DNA from: [Actinomadura] parvosata subsp. kistnae
GTDB taxonomy: Bacteria > Actinomycetota > Actinomycetes > Streptosporangiales > Streptosporangiaceae
Direction: 5' to 3'
Length of the DNA stretch: 64,000 bases
NCBI RefSeq assembly: GCF_900323885.1
Contig: NZ_OOHJ01000018.1
Span: forward strand, 4,141,001 to 4,205,000
Shown here piece by piece: positions 16,001 to 23,682 of the stretch (position 1 is the stretch's first letter; every line of letters starts with the position of its first letter). The translations under genes and the position numbers were made by a program. The notes under the pieces are model-generated. The model searched no databases, was not told the DNA's origin, and saw only the letters and a program-made list of their open reading frames with translations.

Positions 16001-17875
16001 CTCCTGTCGGAGCACATCCGGCTGGTCGCCGCGTTCGACCACCGGCACATCTTCGTGGACCCCAGCCCCGACGCGGCCCGCTCCTTCGCCGAGCGGCAGC
16101 GGCTGTTCGAGCTGCCGCGCAGCTCGTGGGAGGACTACGACGCCAAGCTGATCTCCGCGGGCGGCGGCGTCTTCCCGCGCACGGCCAAGTCCATCCAGAT
16201 CACGCCCCAGATGCGCGAGGCGCTCGGCATCCCGTCCGGCATCGCCTCCATGGCGCCGAACGACCTGATCAGCGCCATCCTCAAGGCACCCGTCGACCTG
16301 CTGTGGAACGGCGGCATCGGCACCTACGTCAAGTCCACCACCGAGTCCCACGCCGACGTCGGCGACAAGGCCAACGACGTGCTCCGGGTCAACGCCTCCG
16401 ACCTGCGCTGCAAGGTCGTCGGCGAGGGCGGCAACCTCGGCTTCACCCAGCTCGCCCGCATCGAGTTCGCGCTCAACGGCGGCCTGGTCAACACCGACTT
16501 CATCGACAACTCCGCCGGGGTCGACACCTCCGACCACGAGGTGAACATCAAGATCCTGCTCGACCAGGTCGTCCGCGACGGCGAGCTGACCGACAAGCAG
16601 CGCAACCAGGTCTTCACCTCCATGACCGACGAGGTGGCCGACCTCGTGCTGCGCGACAACTACGCCCAGAACGTCGTCCTCGACGCCGCCCGTACGCAGG
16701 CCGTCGAGATGCTCCACATCCACGCCCGCTACCTGCGCAAGCTGGAGCGCGACGGGCTGGTCAACCGGGAGCTGGAGTTCCTGCCCTCGGACAAGACGCT
16801 GGCCGAGCGGCGCCAGGCCAGGCTCGGGCTGACCGCGCCCGAGTTCTCCGTGCTGCTCGCCTACACCAAGCTGGTCGCCGACGCCGAGCTGCTCGGCTCC
16901 GACCTGCCCGACGACCCCTACCTCGCCTCGTGGCTGGTCTCCTACTTCCCGTCGGCGCTGCGCGAGCGGTTCCGCACGTACATGGACGAGCACCCGCTGC
17001 GGCGCGAGATCATCACCACCCGCGTGGTGAACGAGCTGGTCAACTCGGCGGGCACCACCTTCATGTTCCGCTTCGGCGAGGAGACCGGCGCCTCCACGCC
17101 CGACATCGTGCGGGCGTACCTGGTCGCGCGGGAGGTCTTCGACCTGCCCAGCTTCTACCGGGCCGTGGAGGAGCTGGACAACCAGGTCGACACCGGCACC
17201 CAGATCGCCATGCTGCTGGAGGCCCGCAAGCTGGCCGAGCGCGGCACCCGGTGGCTGCTGGTCAACCGGCGCCCGCCGCTCGACCTGGCCGGCTCCGTGA
17301 GCTTCTTCGTCAAGGGCGTCAACGGGCTGCTCGCCCACATCCCGAAGCTCGTCACCGGGCCCGACCTGGCCGCCTACGAGGAGCGGCGCGACTCCTACGT
17401 GGCGCGCGGGGTGCCGCAGGAGCTGGCCGAGCGGGTGGCCGGGATGGTGCCGGCGTACTCGACGCTGGACCTGGTGGAGATCGCGTCGCTGACGGGACGG
17501 CCGGTCAGTGAGGTCGCCGAGGTCTACTTCGACCTGGCCGACCGGCTGCAGCTCGCCCGGCTGCGGGAGCGCGTCATCGCGCTGCCCCGCGACAACCGGT
17601 GGAACTCGATCGCCCGCTCCGCGCTGCGCGACGACCTGTACGCGGCGCACGCCTCGCTCACGCGCGACGTGCTCGCCCACAGCAAGCCAGGGTTGCCGCC
17701 GGAGGAGCGGCTGGCGCGGTGGACGGAGGCGAACTCGGCGGCGGTGGCGCGGGCGCGCCAGACGCTGTCCGAGATCTGGGAGAGCGACCACTTCGACCTC
17801 GCCACCCTCTCCGTCGCCCTCCGCGCCATCCGCACGCTCGTCGCTGCCAGCAATCTCCCCCATACGGAGGCATAA
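13001..17875 (+). CDS. gdhB: NAD-specific glutamate dehydrogenase, large type
   Basis: A 1,624-residue cytosolic enzyme of the Bac_GDH (L-GDH180-like) family that oxidises L-glutamate to 2-oxoglutarate and ammonia. The length is typical. ACT-like regulatory domains fill the N-terminal half. The catalytic half holds the lysine-rich site around NTVIVPTGSKGGFVVK, GGIGTYVKS, and the NAD-binding region with GEGGNLGFTQLARIEFALNGG. The ATG 13001 follows AAAGGAG. The earlier in-frame start at 12890 is rejected because it lies inside the dioxygenase gene. Codons between about 15270 and 15600 are markedly less GC-rich than the rest of the gene. Confidence 0.93.
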   Translation: MPLDEAKDELLQRAAESCAVGSEHVSPEEALSFLRFYYRHVAPEDLLDRNPVDVYGPAMSQRQLAEVRPQGRAVVRAYTPTLDENGWDPGHSVVEVVTDDMPFLVDSVTMELDRHDLGVHLVVHPQMRVRRDMTGRMLGRGQEDVTGQMLVESWIHIEIDRQSDPAALKEIEADLQRVLTDVRHAVEDFRKMRALAVQTAEDLSMNPPPLEPAEVEDSIDLLRWLADGHFTFLGYREYRLEDTDEGETLRALPGAALGILRDDKVGSGSFAALPAEVRAKAREKQLMIITKANSRATVHRATYLDYIGVKLFSPEGEVIGERRFLGLFTHVAYNESISRIPVLRRKLAGVLGEAGLAPDSHDGKDLIEILETFPRDELFQTSVDQLLPIAMGVLRLRERKQVKLFLRRDDYGRYISCLIYLPRDRYTTKVRLKMQEVLLKALGGRSLDYSAMIGESVLARLHVVVRGERGKPLPPPSVDVEELEARLAALTRSWEDDLAAALTEMTSEEEAPTLIRRYASAFPEGYKADFPPKVAVVDLRRLEQLVEAGDGEQVDINLYEPYDATEGERRLKIYKVGSPISLSQALPLIQRLGVEVVDERPYEIDRDNDPSTKNAWIYDFGLRYTPSEEVDRNDFKRLFQDGLAALWKGRVQDDDFNALILRGGLTWEQVEILRVYAKYLRQAGSTFSQPYMERVLRDNVRVARLLVRLFEAKLDPRRGEDVRVDLVEALNEEILRSLDEVASLDEDRILRAYLEMIQATLRTNYFQTVDGERKPYISLKFDPQAISVLPLPRPKFEIFVYSPRVEGVHLRFGKVARGGLRWSDRMEDFRTEILGLVKAQMVKNTVIVPTGSKGGFVVKRPPKSGSREELLAEGVACYRMFISGLLDITDNLVDGKVVPPPDVVRHDGDDTYLVVAADKGTATFSDIANSVAKEYGFWLGDAFASGGSIGYDHKAMGITARGAWESVRYHFRTMGVDVQTTDFTVAGIGDMSGDVFGNGMLLSEHIRLVAAFDHRHIFVDPSPDAARSFAERQRLFELPRSSWEDYDAKLISAGGGVFPRTAKSIQITPQMREALGIPSGIASMAPNDLISAILKAPVDLLWNGGIGTYVKSTTESHADVGDKANDVLRVNASDLRCKVVGEGGNLGFTQLARIEFALNGGLVNTDFIDNSAGVDTSDHEVNIKILLDQVVRDGELTDKQRNQVFTSMTDEVADLVLRDNYAQNVVLDAARTQAVEMLHIHARYLRKLERDGLVNRELEFLPSDKTLAERRQARLGLTAPEFSVLLAYTKLVADAELLGSDLPDDPYLASWLVSYFPSALRERFRTYMDEHPLRREIITTRVVNELVNSAGTTFMFRFGEETGASTPDIVRAYLVAREVFDLPSFYRAVEELDNQVDTGTQIAMLLEARKLAERGTRWLLVNRRPPLDLAGSVSFFVKGVNGLLAHIPKLVTGPDLAAYEERRDSYVARGVPQELAERVAGMVPAYSTLDLVEIASLTGRPVSEVAEVYFDLADRLQLARLRERVIALPRDNRWNSIARSALRDDLYAAHASLTRDVLAHSKPGLPPEERLARWTEANSAAVARARQTLSEIWESDHFDLATLSVALRAIRTLVAASNLPHTEA

Positions 17876-18201
17876 AGATCTTTTGTTTTTACGCGGTGCC
17901 GTGGTCAGCCACCCGCCGTCTTTGGCGGGCGGCTGTCCAGGGAAACGGCCTCTGACCGGTCAGTGGCGCGCCGCCGTTACGGCGCGCACTGCCGGCCGGA
18001 TTCCGTGGCCGAGCAACAGCCGTGGAGCTTCTGGGCGGTCGCCTGGCGCCACGCGGACCCTCCGGCGCAGGCATGGCATCGTGCGGGCGCTCCGGCTGGC
18101 ATCGTGCGGGCGCTCCGGCGCTCGCATGGCGCCGTGCGGGCGCTCCGTGCTCGTATGGCGCCGTGCGGGCACTCCGGCGCCGGCAGGGCGCCGTGCGGCT
18201 G
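17876..18201. other. Intergenic region with no gene, ending in a repeat block
   Basis: The gap between two convergent genes holds no plausible coding frame with family features. The first 170 bp are unremarkable and GC-rich. I see no stable hairpin followed by a T run. The second half is the degenerate repeat array described separately. Confidence 0.6.
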
Positions 18202-18206
18202 TCACC
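18044..18206. repeat. Degenerate tandem repeat of about 30 bp, about six copies
   Basis: Units begin TGGCGCC or TGGCATC and contain GTGCGGGCGCTCCG. They start at 18044, 18074, 18097, 18127, 18156 and 18186 (the last lacks the leading T), with periods of 30, 23, 30, 29 and 30 bp. The final partial copy enters the end of the Clp-N gene. Unit length is not constant, so the array is non-coding and minisatellite-like rather than a CRISPR. Confidence 0.8.
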
Positions 18207-18684
18207 AGTCGGCCGTTGAGGCCGCCTCTTTTGCTCTTTCCGCCAGTTCCTCCCGGTTCACGCCGGCCAGGGTCAGGGCGCGGGGGACCGTGCCCAGTTC
18301 GGCCTCCAGGATGCCCAGCAGGAGGTGGGCGGGGCGGAGGTCGCGTTTGCGGGGGGCGTGGAAGAAGCCGCGTTCGAGGGCGAGGCGGGCCGAGGCGCCC
18401 AGGCCGATCCGGCGGTCGGGGTCGGGGGTGGGGCTGGGCAGGGCGAAGGCGGCGGGGGAGACGCCGACGGTGCTCAGGCTGTGCTCGAACTCGCGGTCCA
18501 GCGCCGCCCTGATGGCCGCCCGGTCGAGCCCGGCCGCCGCCAGGACCGCGCCGGGCGCGGAGTCCTGCTGGGCGGCGAGGCCGAGCAGGAGGTGGTGGGC
18601 CTCGATGGCGGCGGAGCCGTCGTGGCGCGCCTCGGCCTCGCCCTGCCTGATGACCGCGTCGAGGTAGTGGTCGATCGCGCTCAT
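18202..18684 (-). CDS. Clp N-terminal domain protein
   Basis: A 160-residue protein made of two Clp repeat (Clp R) motifs, the substrate and adaptor-binding domain of ClpA/ClpC, with no ATPase part. The motifs are EAHHLLLGLAAQQDSAPGAVLAAAGLDR and RPAHLLLGILEAELGTVPRALTLAGVNRE. Such stand-alone domains are taken to be adaptors or competitors of the Clp protease; the role here is inferred. The start overlaps the stop of an HTH gene by four bases, so the two form an operon. Confidence 0.85.
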   Translation of the reverse strand: MSAIDHYLDAVIRQGEAEARHDGSAAIEAHHLLLGLAAQQDSAPGAVLAAAGLDRAAIRAALDREFEHSLSTVGVSPAAFALPSPTPDPDRRIGLGASARLALERGFFHAPRKRDLRPAHLLLGILEAELGTVPRALTLAGVNREELAERAKEAASTADW

Positions 18685-18902
18685 GTGCGCCTCCTCAGCG
18701 TGACCCCGGCCGCGATGAGCCGTTTGGCGTGCTTCTTGTGGACCGCCTGCCGCGTGATGCCCAGCGCCTCGGCGACCTGGGGCCAGCTCCAGCCGGCCCG
18801 CATGGCCTGCTCGACGGCGGCGTCCTCCAGCTGGTCGGCCAGGCGGCGCAGCGCGACCACGGCCGCGAGCGCGTCGGCTGGGTCCTCGGGAACGTCCGGC
18901 AT
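18681..18902 (-). CDS. Small helix-turn-helix DNA-binding protein
   Basis: A 73-residue protein with one clear HTH, WSWPQVAEALGITRQAVHKKHAKRL (two pieces of one motif), preceded by a helical N-terminus (LRRLADQLEDAAVEQAMRAG). It resembles sigma-region-4 or MerR-like short regulators that pair with Clp-N genes in actinomycetes. It is first in a two-gene operon with the Clp-N gene. A palindrome, TAGTTGACTA, sits about 11 bp before its ATG and suggests autoregulation. Confidence 0.8.
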   Translation of the reverse strand: MPDVPEDPADALAAVVALRRLADQLEDAAVEQAMRAGWSWPQVAEALGITRQAVHKKHAKRLIAAGVTLRRRT

Positions 18903-18913
18903 GTAAGCAACCG

Positions 18914-18923
18914 TAGTTGACTA
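18914..18923. promoter_or_regulatory. Palindromic operator-like site TAGTTGACTA
   Basis: TAGT and ACTA are inverted around TG, 11 bp upstream of the HTH gene start in a 45-bp gap shared with the convergent end of the lipoprotein gene. Its place fits an operator for the HTH protein itself, or a minus-10/-35 element. No second copy was noticed nearby. Confidence 0.4.
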
Positions 18924-18947
18924 ATGCGGGTGGGTCAACGACGGCGG

Positions 18948-19973
18948 CTACTCACCGGAGGCCCGCGTGAGCGCCCCGTCGTGGGCGACCACCTGCGCCG
19001 CGGCCGGCGCCGTGAGGGGCGGGACGGCGGAGGCGTACTGGTGGACCTCCGTGAGCCGGAGGCTGAGGCGCACGGTCGGGTCGGTGATCGCCCAGCTCGC
19101 CTGCGGCGGCACGGGGATCTTGAAGGTCTTGTTCGCCATGTTCTTGGTCGTGCTGGTGCGCGTCAGCGAGTACTGGATCAGGGCGCCGCCGCCCTCGGTG
19201 CGCAGCGCGTAGACCGGGTAGTTGTCGGCGCTGAAGATGGAGTCGTAGCTCAGCTCGGCGCCCTTGGCGTCGAGCCGCAGGCCGGCGATCTGCTCCGCCA
19301 CGTCCGTCGTGTAGGGGCCGGGCGCGAGCAGGCCCGCGGTGACGCCCGACTTGCCCGTCTCGGCCACGCTGGCGTGCACGGGGCCCATGAACTGCGGGCT
19401 GATCGTGATGGTCTTGTCGTCGGTGGGCACGCTGGAGGCGTAGCCGTCGGCGTCGAGCTTGATCTTCGGCAGGGTCTGCCCCGGCACGAGCTGGGCCGCG
19501 GAGCTGAGCCGCCAGCGGTCGGACTTGGCGAAGGTCAGCAGCGTCGGCCGCCCGTCGCGGGTGGCCAGCGCGCTGAACCAGGGCGCCCGCTCGCCCTGGG
19601 CGAACCTCGGCACGTAGAGCGTCGGCGCGCCCCACTGGCGGCGCGGCGGCTTGGAGCCGGTGGAGACGTAGGCGGCCTGGGTGAGCGGCCACTGCCCGCC
19701 CGTGGTGATGTCGCTGGCCTGCGTCAGCCTGCCCTCGAAGGTGCTCGTCCAGTTTTCGCCCCGGAGGGAGTTGTCGGTGACGGTGAAGGCGGTGAACTCG
19801 TCGGCCGCCTCCTGCAGCGTCACCTCGGGCTCGTCGGGCGACGGCGACGGGGTCGCGGTGACGGCGGCGGCGGGCGTGGTGGCGGCCGGCCGGGCATCGC
19901 CCGAGCAGGCGGTCACCGCGGCGAGCAGGCCGGCGGCGAGCGCCAGCAGACCACGCCGACCGTATGCACGCAC
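18948..19973 (-). CDS. Lipoprotein of unknown function (possible DUF8094)
   Basis: A 341-residue lipoprotein. The signal peptide MRAYGRRGLLALAAGLLAAVTAC gives Cys23 as the lipidation site, followed by an Ala/Thr/Pro linker. The body (TVTDNSLRGENW, APTLYVPRFAQGERAPWFSALATRDG, TITISPQFMGPVHASVAETGK) resembles actinobacterial secreted proteins of unknown role that I recall as DUF8094. It is divergent from prfB with only 47 bp between them, so the two promoters must overlap. Confidence 0.75.
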   Translation of the reverse strand: MRAYGRRGLLALAAGLLAAVTACSGDARPAATTPAAAVTATPSPSPDEPEVTLQEAADEFTAFTVTDNSLRGENWTSTFEGRLTQASDITTGGQWPLTQAAYVSTGSKPPRRQWGAPTLYVPRFAQGERAPWFSALATRDGRPTLLTFAKSDRWRLSSAAQLVPGQTLPKIKLDADGYASSVPTDDKTITISPQFMGPVHASVAETGKSGVTAGLLAPGPYTTDVAEQIAGLRLDAKGAELSYDSIFSADNYPVYALRTEGGGALIQYSLTRTSTTKNMANKTFKIPVPPQASWAITDPTVRLSLRLTEVHQYASAVPPLTAPAAAQVVAHDGALTRASGE

Positions 19974-20020
19974 CTCGCCATGTTATTCGGGCCCGCGAGG
20001 GTCGCGTACCCTAGGGAGAC

Positions 20021-21136
20021 GTGGCAGGCATCGATCCGGCAGAAGAGATCAACGAGCTCCGGGGCACGCTCCGCAGCATCCAGGACGTGCTCGACCTCGA
20101 CGCGATGCGCAAGCAGATCGCGGAGCTGGAGCAGCAGGTTGCCGCGCCCGACCTCTGGGACGACCCCGAGCAGGCCCAGAAGGTCACCAGCAAGCTCTCC
20201 CACCTCCAGGGCGAGCTCAACCGCGTGGAGGGCGTCGCGCGGCGCCTCGACGACCTCACGGTCCTCTACGAGCTGGCGGCGGAGGAGAGCGACGACGACA
20301 CGCGCGCCGAGGCCGACAAGGAGCTGGAGGGGCTGAAGTCCGACATCGGCGCCCTCGAGGTCCGCACGCTGCTCTCGGGTGAGTACGACGCGCGCGAGGC
20401 GCTCGTCACGATCAACTCCCAGGCCGGCGGCGTCGACGCGGCCGACTGGGCCGAGATGTTGCTGCGCATGTACCTGCGCTACGCCGAGCGCAAGGGCTAC
20501 CCCACCGAGGTCTACGACACCTCCTACGCGGAGGAGGCCGGCATCAAGTCGGCCACGTTCACGATCAAGGCCCCCTACGCCTACGGCACGCTGCGCGGCG
20601 AGCACGGCACCCACCGGCTGGTCCGCATCAGCCCGTTCGACAACCAGGGCAGGCGGCAGACCTCGTTCGCCGGCGTCGACATCGTGCCGGTCGTCGAGCA
20701 GACCGACCACATCGACATCAACGAAGACGAGATCCGCGTCGACGTCTACCGCTCCAGCGGCCCCGGCGGCCAGGGCGTCAACACCACCGACTCGGCCGTG
20801 CGCATCACGCACCTGCCGACCGGCATCGTGGTCTCCTGCCAGAACGAGCGCTCGCAGCTGCAGAACCGCGCGACGGCCATGAACGTCCTTCAGGCCAAGC
20901 TGCTGGAGCGCAAGCGGCAGGAGGAGGCCGAGAAGATGTCGGAGCTGCGCGGCGCCACCACCACGTCGTGGGGCACGCAGATCCGCAACTACGTGCTGCA
21001 CCCGTACCAGATCGTGAAGGACCTGCGCACGGGCACCGAGGCGGGAAACCCGTCGGCGGTGCTCGACGGCGACCTCGACGAGTTCATCGAGTCGGAGATC
21101 CGCTGGATGCGGCGCCAGGAGTCGGGCGCCGAGTAA
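20021..21136 (+). CDS. prfB: Peptide chain release factor 2
   Basis: A 371-residue class I release factor that reads UGA and UAA. The discriminator tripeptide SPF is seen in HRLVRISPFDNQGRRQTSF and the peptidyl-hydrolysis motif GGQ in RSSGPGGQGVNTTDSAVRITH. The N-terminal helical domain (INELRGTLRSIQDVLDLDAM) is complete. The gene is one continuous frame, with no programmed frameshift site near codon 25, as usual in actinobacteria. The GTG 20021 has AGGGAG upstream. A 15-bp tandem repeat duplicates the stop context. Confidence 0.97.
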   Translation: MAGIDPAEEINELRGTLRSIQDVLDLDAMRKQIAELEQQVAAPDLWDDPEQAQKVTSKLSHLQGELNRVEGVARRLDDLTVLYELAAEESDDDTRAEADKELEGLKSDIGALEVRTLLSGEYDAREALVTINSQAGGVDAADWAEMLLRMYLRYAERKGYPTEVYDTSYAEEAGIKSATFTIKAPYAYGTLRGEHGTHRLVRISPFDNQGRRQTSFAGVDIVPVVEQTDHIDINEDEIRVDVYRSSGPGGQGVNTTDSAVRITHLPTGIVVSCQNERSQLQNRATAMNVLQAKLLERKRQEEAEKMSELRGATTTSWGTQIRNYVLHPYQIVKDLRTGTEAGNPSAVLDGDLDEFIESEIRWMRRQESGAE

Positions 21137-21155
21137 GACCAGGCCGAGTAAGACC
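21128..21155 (+). repeat. 15-bp tandem duplication across the prfB stop codon
   Basis: GCCGAGTAAGACC occurs at 21128-21140 and again at 21143-21155. The first copy contains the prfB stop TAA. The next bases, GACCCGGGCGGGTC (21152-21165), could form a short hairpin between the convergent gene ends. Confidence 0.85.
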
Positions 21156-21163
21156 CGGGCGGG

Positions 21164-21355
21164 TCAGGAGCCGAGCAGGTGCTGGGCCGCGAGGCTCAGC
21201 AGGAGCAGGGCGACGAGGAGAAGGGCGATGAGGGCGGGTGACAGCCCGGCGAAGCCGTGCTGGTGCATCCGCTCCCGATTGGCACGGCAGAGGGGGCAGC
21301 GCCCCTCGACCACGGGGTGAGCGCACTGCGCGCATACGAGGTGTTCACAACTCAT
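21164..21355 (-). CDS. Small zinc-ribbon membrane protein
   Basis: A 63-residue protein. Its N-terminus has two CxxC knuckles (EHLVCAQCAH and GRCPLCRAN), fitting a zinc ribbon. Its C-terminus is one transmembrane helix (PALIALLLVALLLLSLAAQHLLG). It lies between the convergent prfB and the divergent ftsE. No function is known to me; a membrane-tethered zinc-binding adaptor is possible. Codon bias and a sensible ATG support it as real. Confidence 0.65.
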   Translation of the reverse strand: MSCEHLVCAQCAHPVVEGRCPLCRANRERMHQHGFAGLSPALIALLLVALLLLSLAAQHLLGS

Positions 21356-21557
21356 GACAGCCCCAAGTCTAGCCGCACAATCGTTTTGTTTCCGTTATGG
21401 ACGTTCCATGCCAGTCTTCCCCCTAGACTGTCGTCTGGCCAATCGGAACGTCGATCATCAGTAAAGTCAACGCCCCCGATCGGCCGGTGGCGGGAAGTGG
21501 GCATGTGCCACCCTCGCTTCCGTCCTGACCCCTAGACTGGCATGCCGTGATGCTCTC
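21356..21557 (+). promoter_or_regulatory. ftsEX upstream region with two CCCCTAGACTG elements
   Basis: This 200-bp region is AT-richer than the flanking genes. The 11-mer CCCCTAGACTG appears at 21420-21430 and 21529-21539; TAGACT is an acceptable minus-10 hexamer in actinomycetes. The second copy would start transcription about 15 bases before the GTG of ftsE. I see no matching minus-35 for either, so these are tentative tandem promoters. Confidence 0.4.
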
Positions 21558-22247
21558 GTGATCCATTTCGATAATGTCACCAAGGTCTACGCGAACCAGA
21601 ACCGGCCCGCCCTCGACCACGTATCCGTTGACGTGGACAAGGGCGAGTTCGTGTTCCTCGTCGGTCCCTCGGGATCAGGCAAGTCGACGTTCCTGCGTCT
21701 GATCCTGAAGGAGGAGCGGCCCAACTCCGGCGCGATCCACGTCGCCGGCAAAGACCTGGCCCGCCTCTCCAACTTCAAGGTGCCGCACCTGCGCCGCCGC
21801 ATCGGCTGCGTCTTCCAGGACTTCAGGCTGCTCCCCAACAAGAACGTCTACGAGAACGTGGCGTTCGCCCTCGAGGTCATCGGCAAGCCCCGGCGGTTCA
21901 TCCGCAAGGTGGTGCCCGAGGTCGTCGAGCTGGTCGGCCTGGAGGGCAAGGCCCACCGCATGCCCGACGAGCTGTCCGGCGGCGAGCAGCAGCGCGTCGC
22001 CATGGCCCGCGCGTTCGTCAACAGGCCGATGATCCTGCTGGCCGACGAGCCCACGGGCAACATCGACCCCGCGACGAGCATCGGCATCATGAAGGTGCTC
22101 GACCGCATCAACAGGACTGGCACCACGGTCGTCATGGCCACGCACGACGCGGCCATCGTCGACTCCATGCGTAAGCGTGTCGTGGAGCTGGAGGACGGCA
22201 AGATCGTCCGTGACCAGTCGCGTGGCGTGTACGGCCAGGCGTACTGA
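21558..22247 (+). CDS. ftsE: Cell division ATP-binding protein FtsE
   Basis: A 229-residue ABC-type ATPase that works with FtsX at the division septum, where the complex activates peptidoglycan hydrolases. Walker A is GPSGSGKST, the signature is LSGGEQQRVAMARA, Walker B is ILLADEPTG, and the H-loop lies in MATHDAAIV. The N-terminus (MIHFDNVTKVYANQ) is standard. The gene starts with GTG and has only a weak ribosome site. It is 20 bp upstream of ftsX; the order ftsE-ftsX-smpB-ssrA is conserved in actinobacteria. Confidence 0.97.
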   Translation: MIHFDNVTKVYANQNRPALDHVSVDVDKGEFVFLVGPSGSGKSTFLRLILKEERPNSGAIHVAGKDLARLSNFKVPHLRRRIGCVFQDFRLLPNKNVYENVAFALEVIGKPRRFIRKVVPEVVELVGLEGKAHRMPDELSGGEQQRVAMARAFVNRPMILLADEPTGNIDPATSIGIMKVLDRINRTGTTVVMATHDAAIVDSMRKRVVELEDGKIVRDQSRGVYGQAY

Positions 22248-22267
22248 CAGGGAGCTGCAGACAAGAC

Positions 22268-23167
22268 ATGCGGGCGAATTTCATCTTCTCCGAGGTCTGG
22301 ATCGGCCTCCGTCGCAACCTGACCATGACGATCGCCGTGGTCATCACGGTGGCGGTCAGCATGGCGCTGCTCGGCGTCGGTCTGATGATCAACAGCCAGG
22401 TCGGGCTGATGAAGGGCTACTGGAACGACAAGGTCGAAATCTCGGTCTTCCTCTGCAAAAAGGGGACGGCCATGCCGGCCTGCAACGGCAAGGCGATCAC
22501 GCCCGCGCAGACCAAGGCGCTCCAGGAGCACATCCAGAACACCCCCGGTGTCAAGGGAGTGATCTTCGAGGACGAGGCCGCCGCGTACGAGAACTTCAAG
22601 CAGTCGTTCTCGTCGAACAAGGCCCTCGTCGACGCGACCAAGGTCGAGGATCTGCCCCAGTCGTTCCGGATCAGCCTGAAGGACCCCGACAACTACCAGC
22701 CCGTCATCGACGCGATGAAGGGCCAGCCCGGCGTGGCGCAGGTGATGGACCAGAAGCAGCTCATCTCGCCGTTCTTCAACCTGCTGAACACGCTGGCGTT
22801 CGCGGCGCTCTCGGTGGCCGTCGTGCTGGTGCTGGCGGCCGCCCTGCTGATCGGCAACACGGTGCGGCTGTCGGCGTTCAACCGGCGCAGGGAGACGGGC
22901 ATCATGCGGCTGGTCGGCGCCTCCAACCTCTACATCCAGCTCCCGTTCGTCATGGAGGGCGTCATCGCCGGCCTGGTGGGCGGGGTGTTCGCCGCGGTCA
23001 TCCTGATCCTGGCGAAGGTGTTCCTGTTCGACGAGGTCGTCAACTTCTTCGGTACGGGGCTCGGCTGGAACGACCTGGCCCAGACGATCACGCTCACTAT
23101 GATCATCGGTGTCGTGATCTGTATCCTGGCCTCGTTCGTGACGCTGCGCCGCTACCTCAGGGTGTAG
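22268..23167 (+). CDS. ftsX: Cell division protein FtsX
   Basis: A 299-residue inner-membrane partner of FtsE. It has a cytoplasmic N-terminus, a first helix (LTMTIAVVITVAVSMALLGVG) and an extracytoplasmic loop of about 150 residues. That loop contains a Cys pair (FLCKKGTAMPACNG), as in mycobacterial FtsX, and binds the hydrolase adaptor. Three C-terminal helices follow, with the conserved RRRETGIMRLVGAS cytoplasmic loop. The ATG has GGGAG upstream. Confidence 0.96.
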   Translation: MRANFIFSEVWIGLRRNLTMTIAVVITVAVSMALLGVGLMINSQVGLMKGYWNDKVEISVFLCKKGTAMPACNGKAITPAQTKALQEHIQNTPGVKGVIFEDEAAAYENFKQSFSSNKALVDATKVEDLPQSFRISLKDPDNYQPVIDAMKGQPGVAQVMDQKQLISPFFNLLNTLAFAALSVAVVLVLAAALLIGNTVRLSAFNRRRETGIMRLVGASNLYIQLPFVMEGVIAGLVGGVFAAVILILAKVFLFDEVVNFFGTGLGWNDLAQTITLTMIIGVVICILASFVTLRRYLRV

Positions 23168-23214
23168 GGATGCGCTTGGGTCGTGACCGCCCCGGTCGCC
23201 GGTAAAGTCGAAGC

Positions 23215-23682
23215 ATGCCACGTGAGACCGGGCGGAAGGTCATCGCCCAGAACAAACGTGCTCGGCACGACTACCACGTCGAGGACACTTTCGAGGCGGG
23301 TCTCGTGCTGCAGGGCACCGAGGTGAAGTCGCTACGCGAAGGCCGCGCCTCGCTCGTCGACGGCTACGCCAGCATCGACGGCGGCGAAGCGTGGCTGCTC
23401 AACGTCCACATTCCCGAATACTCCCAGGGCACGTGGACCAACCACGCGGCGCGCCGCAAGCGCAAGCTGCTGCTGCACCGCAAGGAGATCGAGAAGCTCG
23501 CCGCCAAGACGAAGGAGGGCGGGCTCACGATCGTGCCGCTGACGCTCTACTTCAAGGACGGCCGGGCCAAGGTCGAGATCGCCCTGGCCCGGGGCAAGAA
23601 AGACTGGGACAAGCGGCAGTCGCTGGCGGAGCAGCAGGCCAAGCGGGAGATGGCCCGGGCACTGCGGCACCGCAACCGATGA
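23215..23682 (+). CDS. smpB: SsrA-binding protein SmpB
   Basis: A 155-residue RNA-binding protein that brings tmRNA to stalled ribosomes. It begins with GRKVIAQNKRARHDYHVEDTFEAGLVLQGTEVKSLR (quoted in part), the usual start of the oligonucleotide-binding fold. It ends with the basic tail KRQSLAEQQAKREMARALRHRNR that mimics the codon-anticodon stem. Its RNA partner ssrA is encoded 2.2 kb downstream. The end of the gene is partly duplicated to form the start of the next one. Confidence 0.97.
   Translation: MPRETGRKVIAQNKRARHDYHVEDTFEAGLVLQGTEVKSLREGRASLVDGYASIDGGEAWLLNVHIPEYSQGTWTNHAARRKRKLLLHRKEIEKLAAKTKEGGLTIVPLTLYFKDGRAKVEIALARGKKDWDKRQSLAEQQAKREMARALRHRNR

Noticed and set aside
12980..17863. 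A 1,627-codon open frame antisense to the glutamate dehydrogenase gene
   Set aside because: It is composed of His, Gln, Val and Arg-rich sequence without domains and mirrors the GC-rich codons of the real gene. Long antisense frames are expected at this GC content.
18044..18206. CRISPR array
   Set aside because: Unit length varies, units abut without unique spacers, and no cas gene is in the window.
20021..20110. Programmed +1 frameshift in prfB
   Set aside because: The gene reads as one frame from its GTG through codon 30 without an in-frame UGA or the CTTTGA slip sequence.
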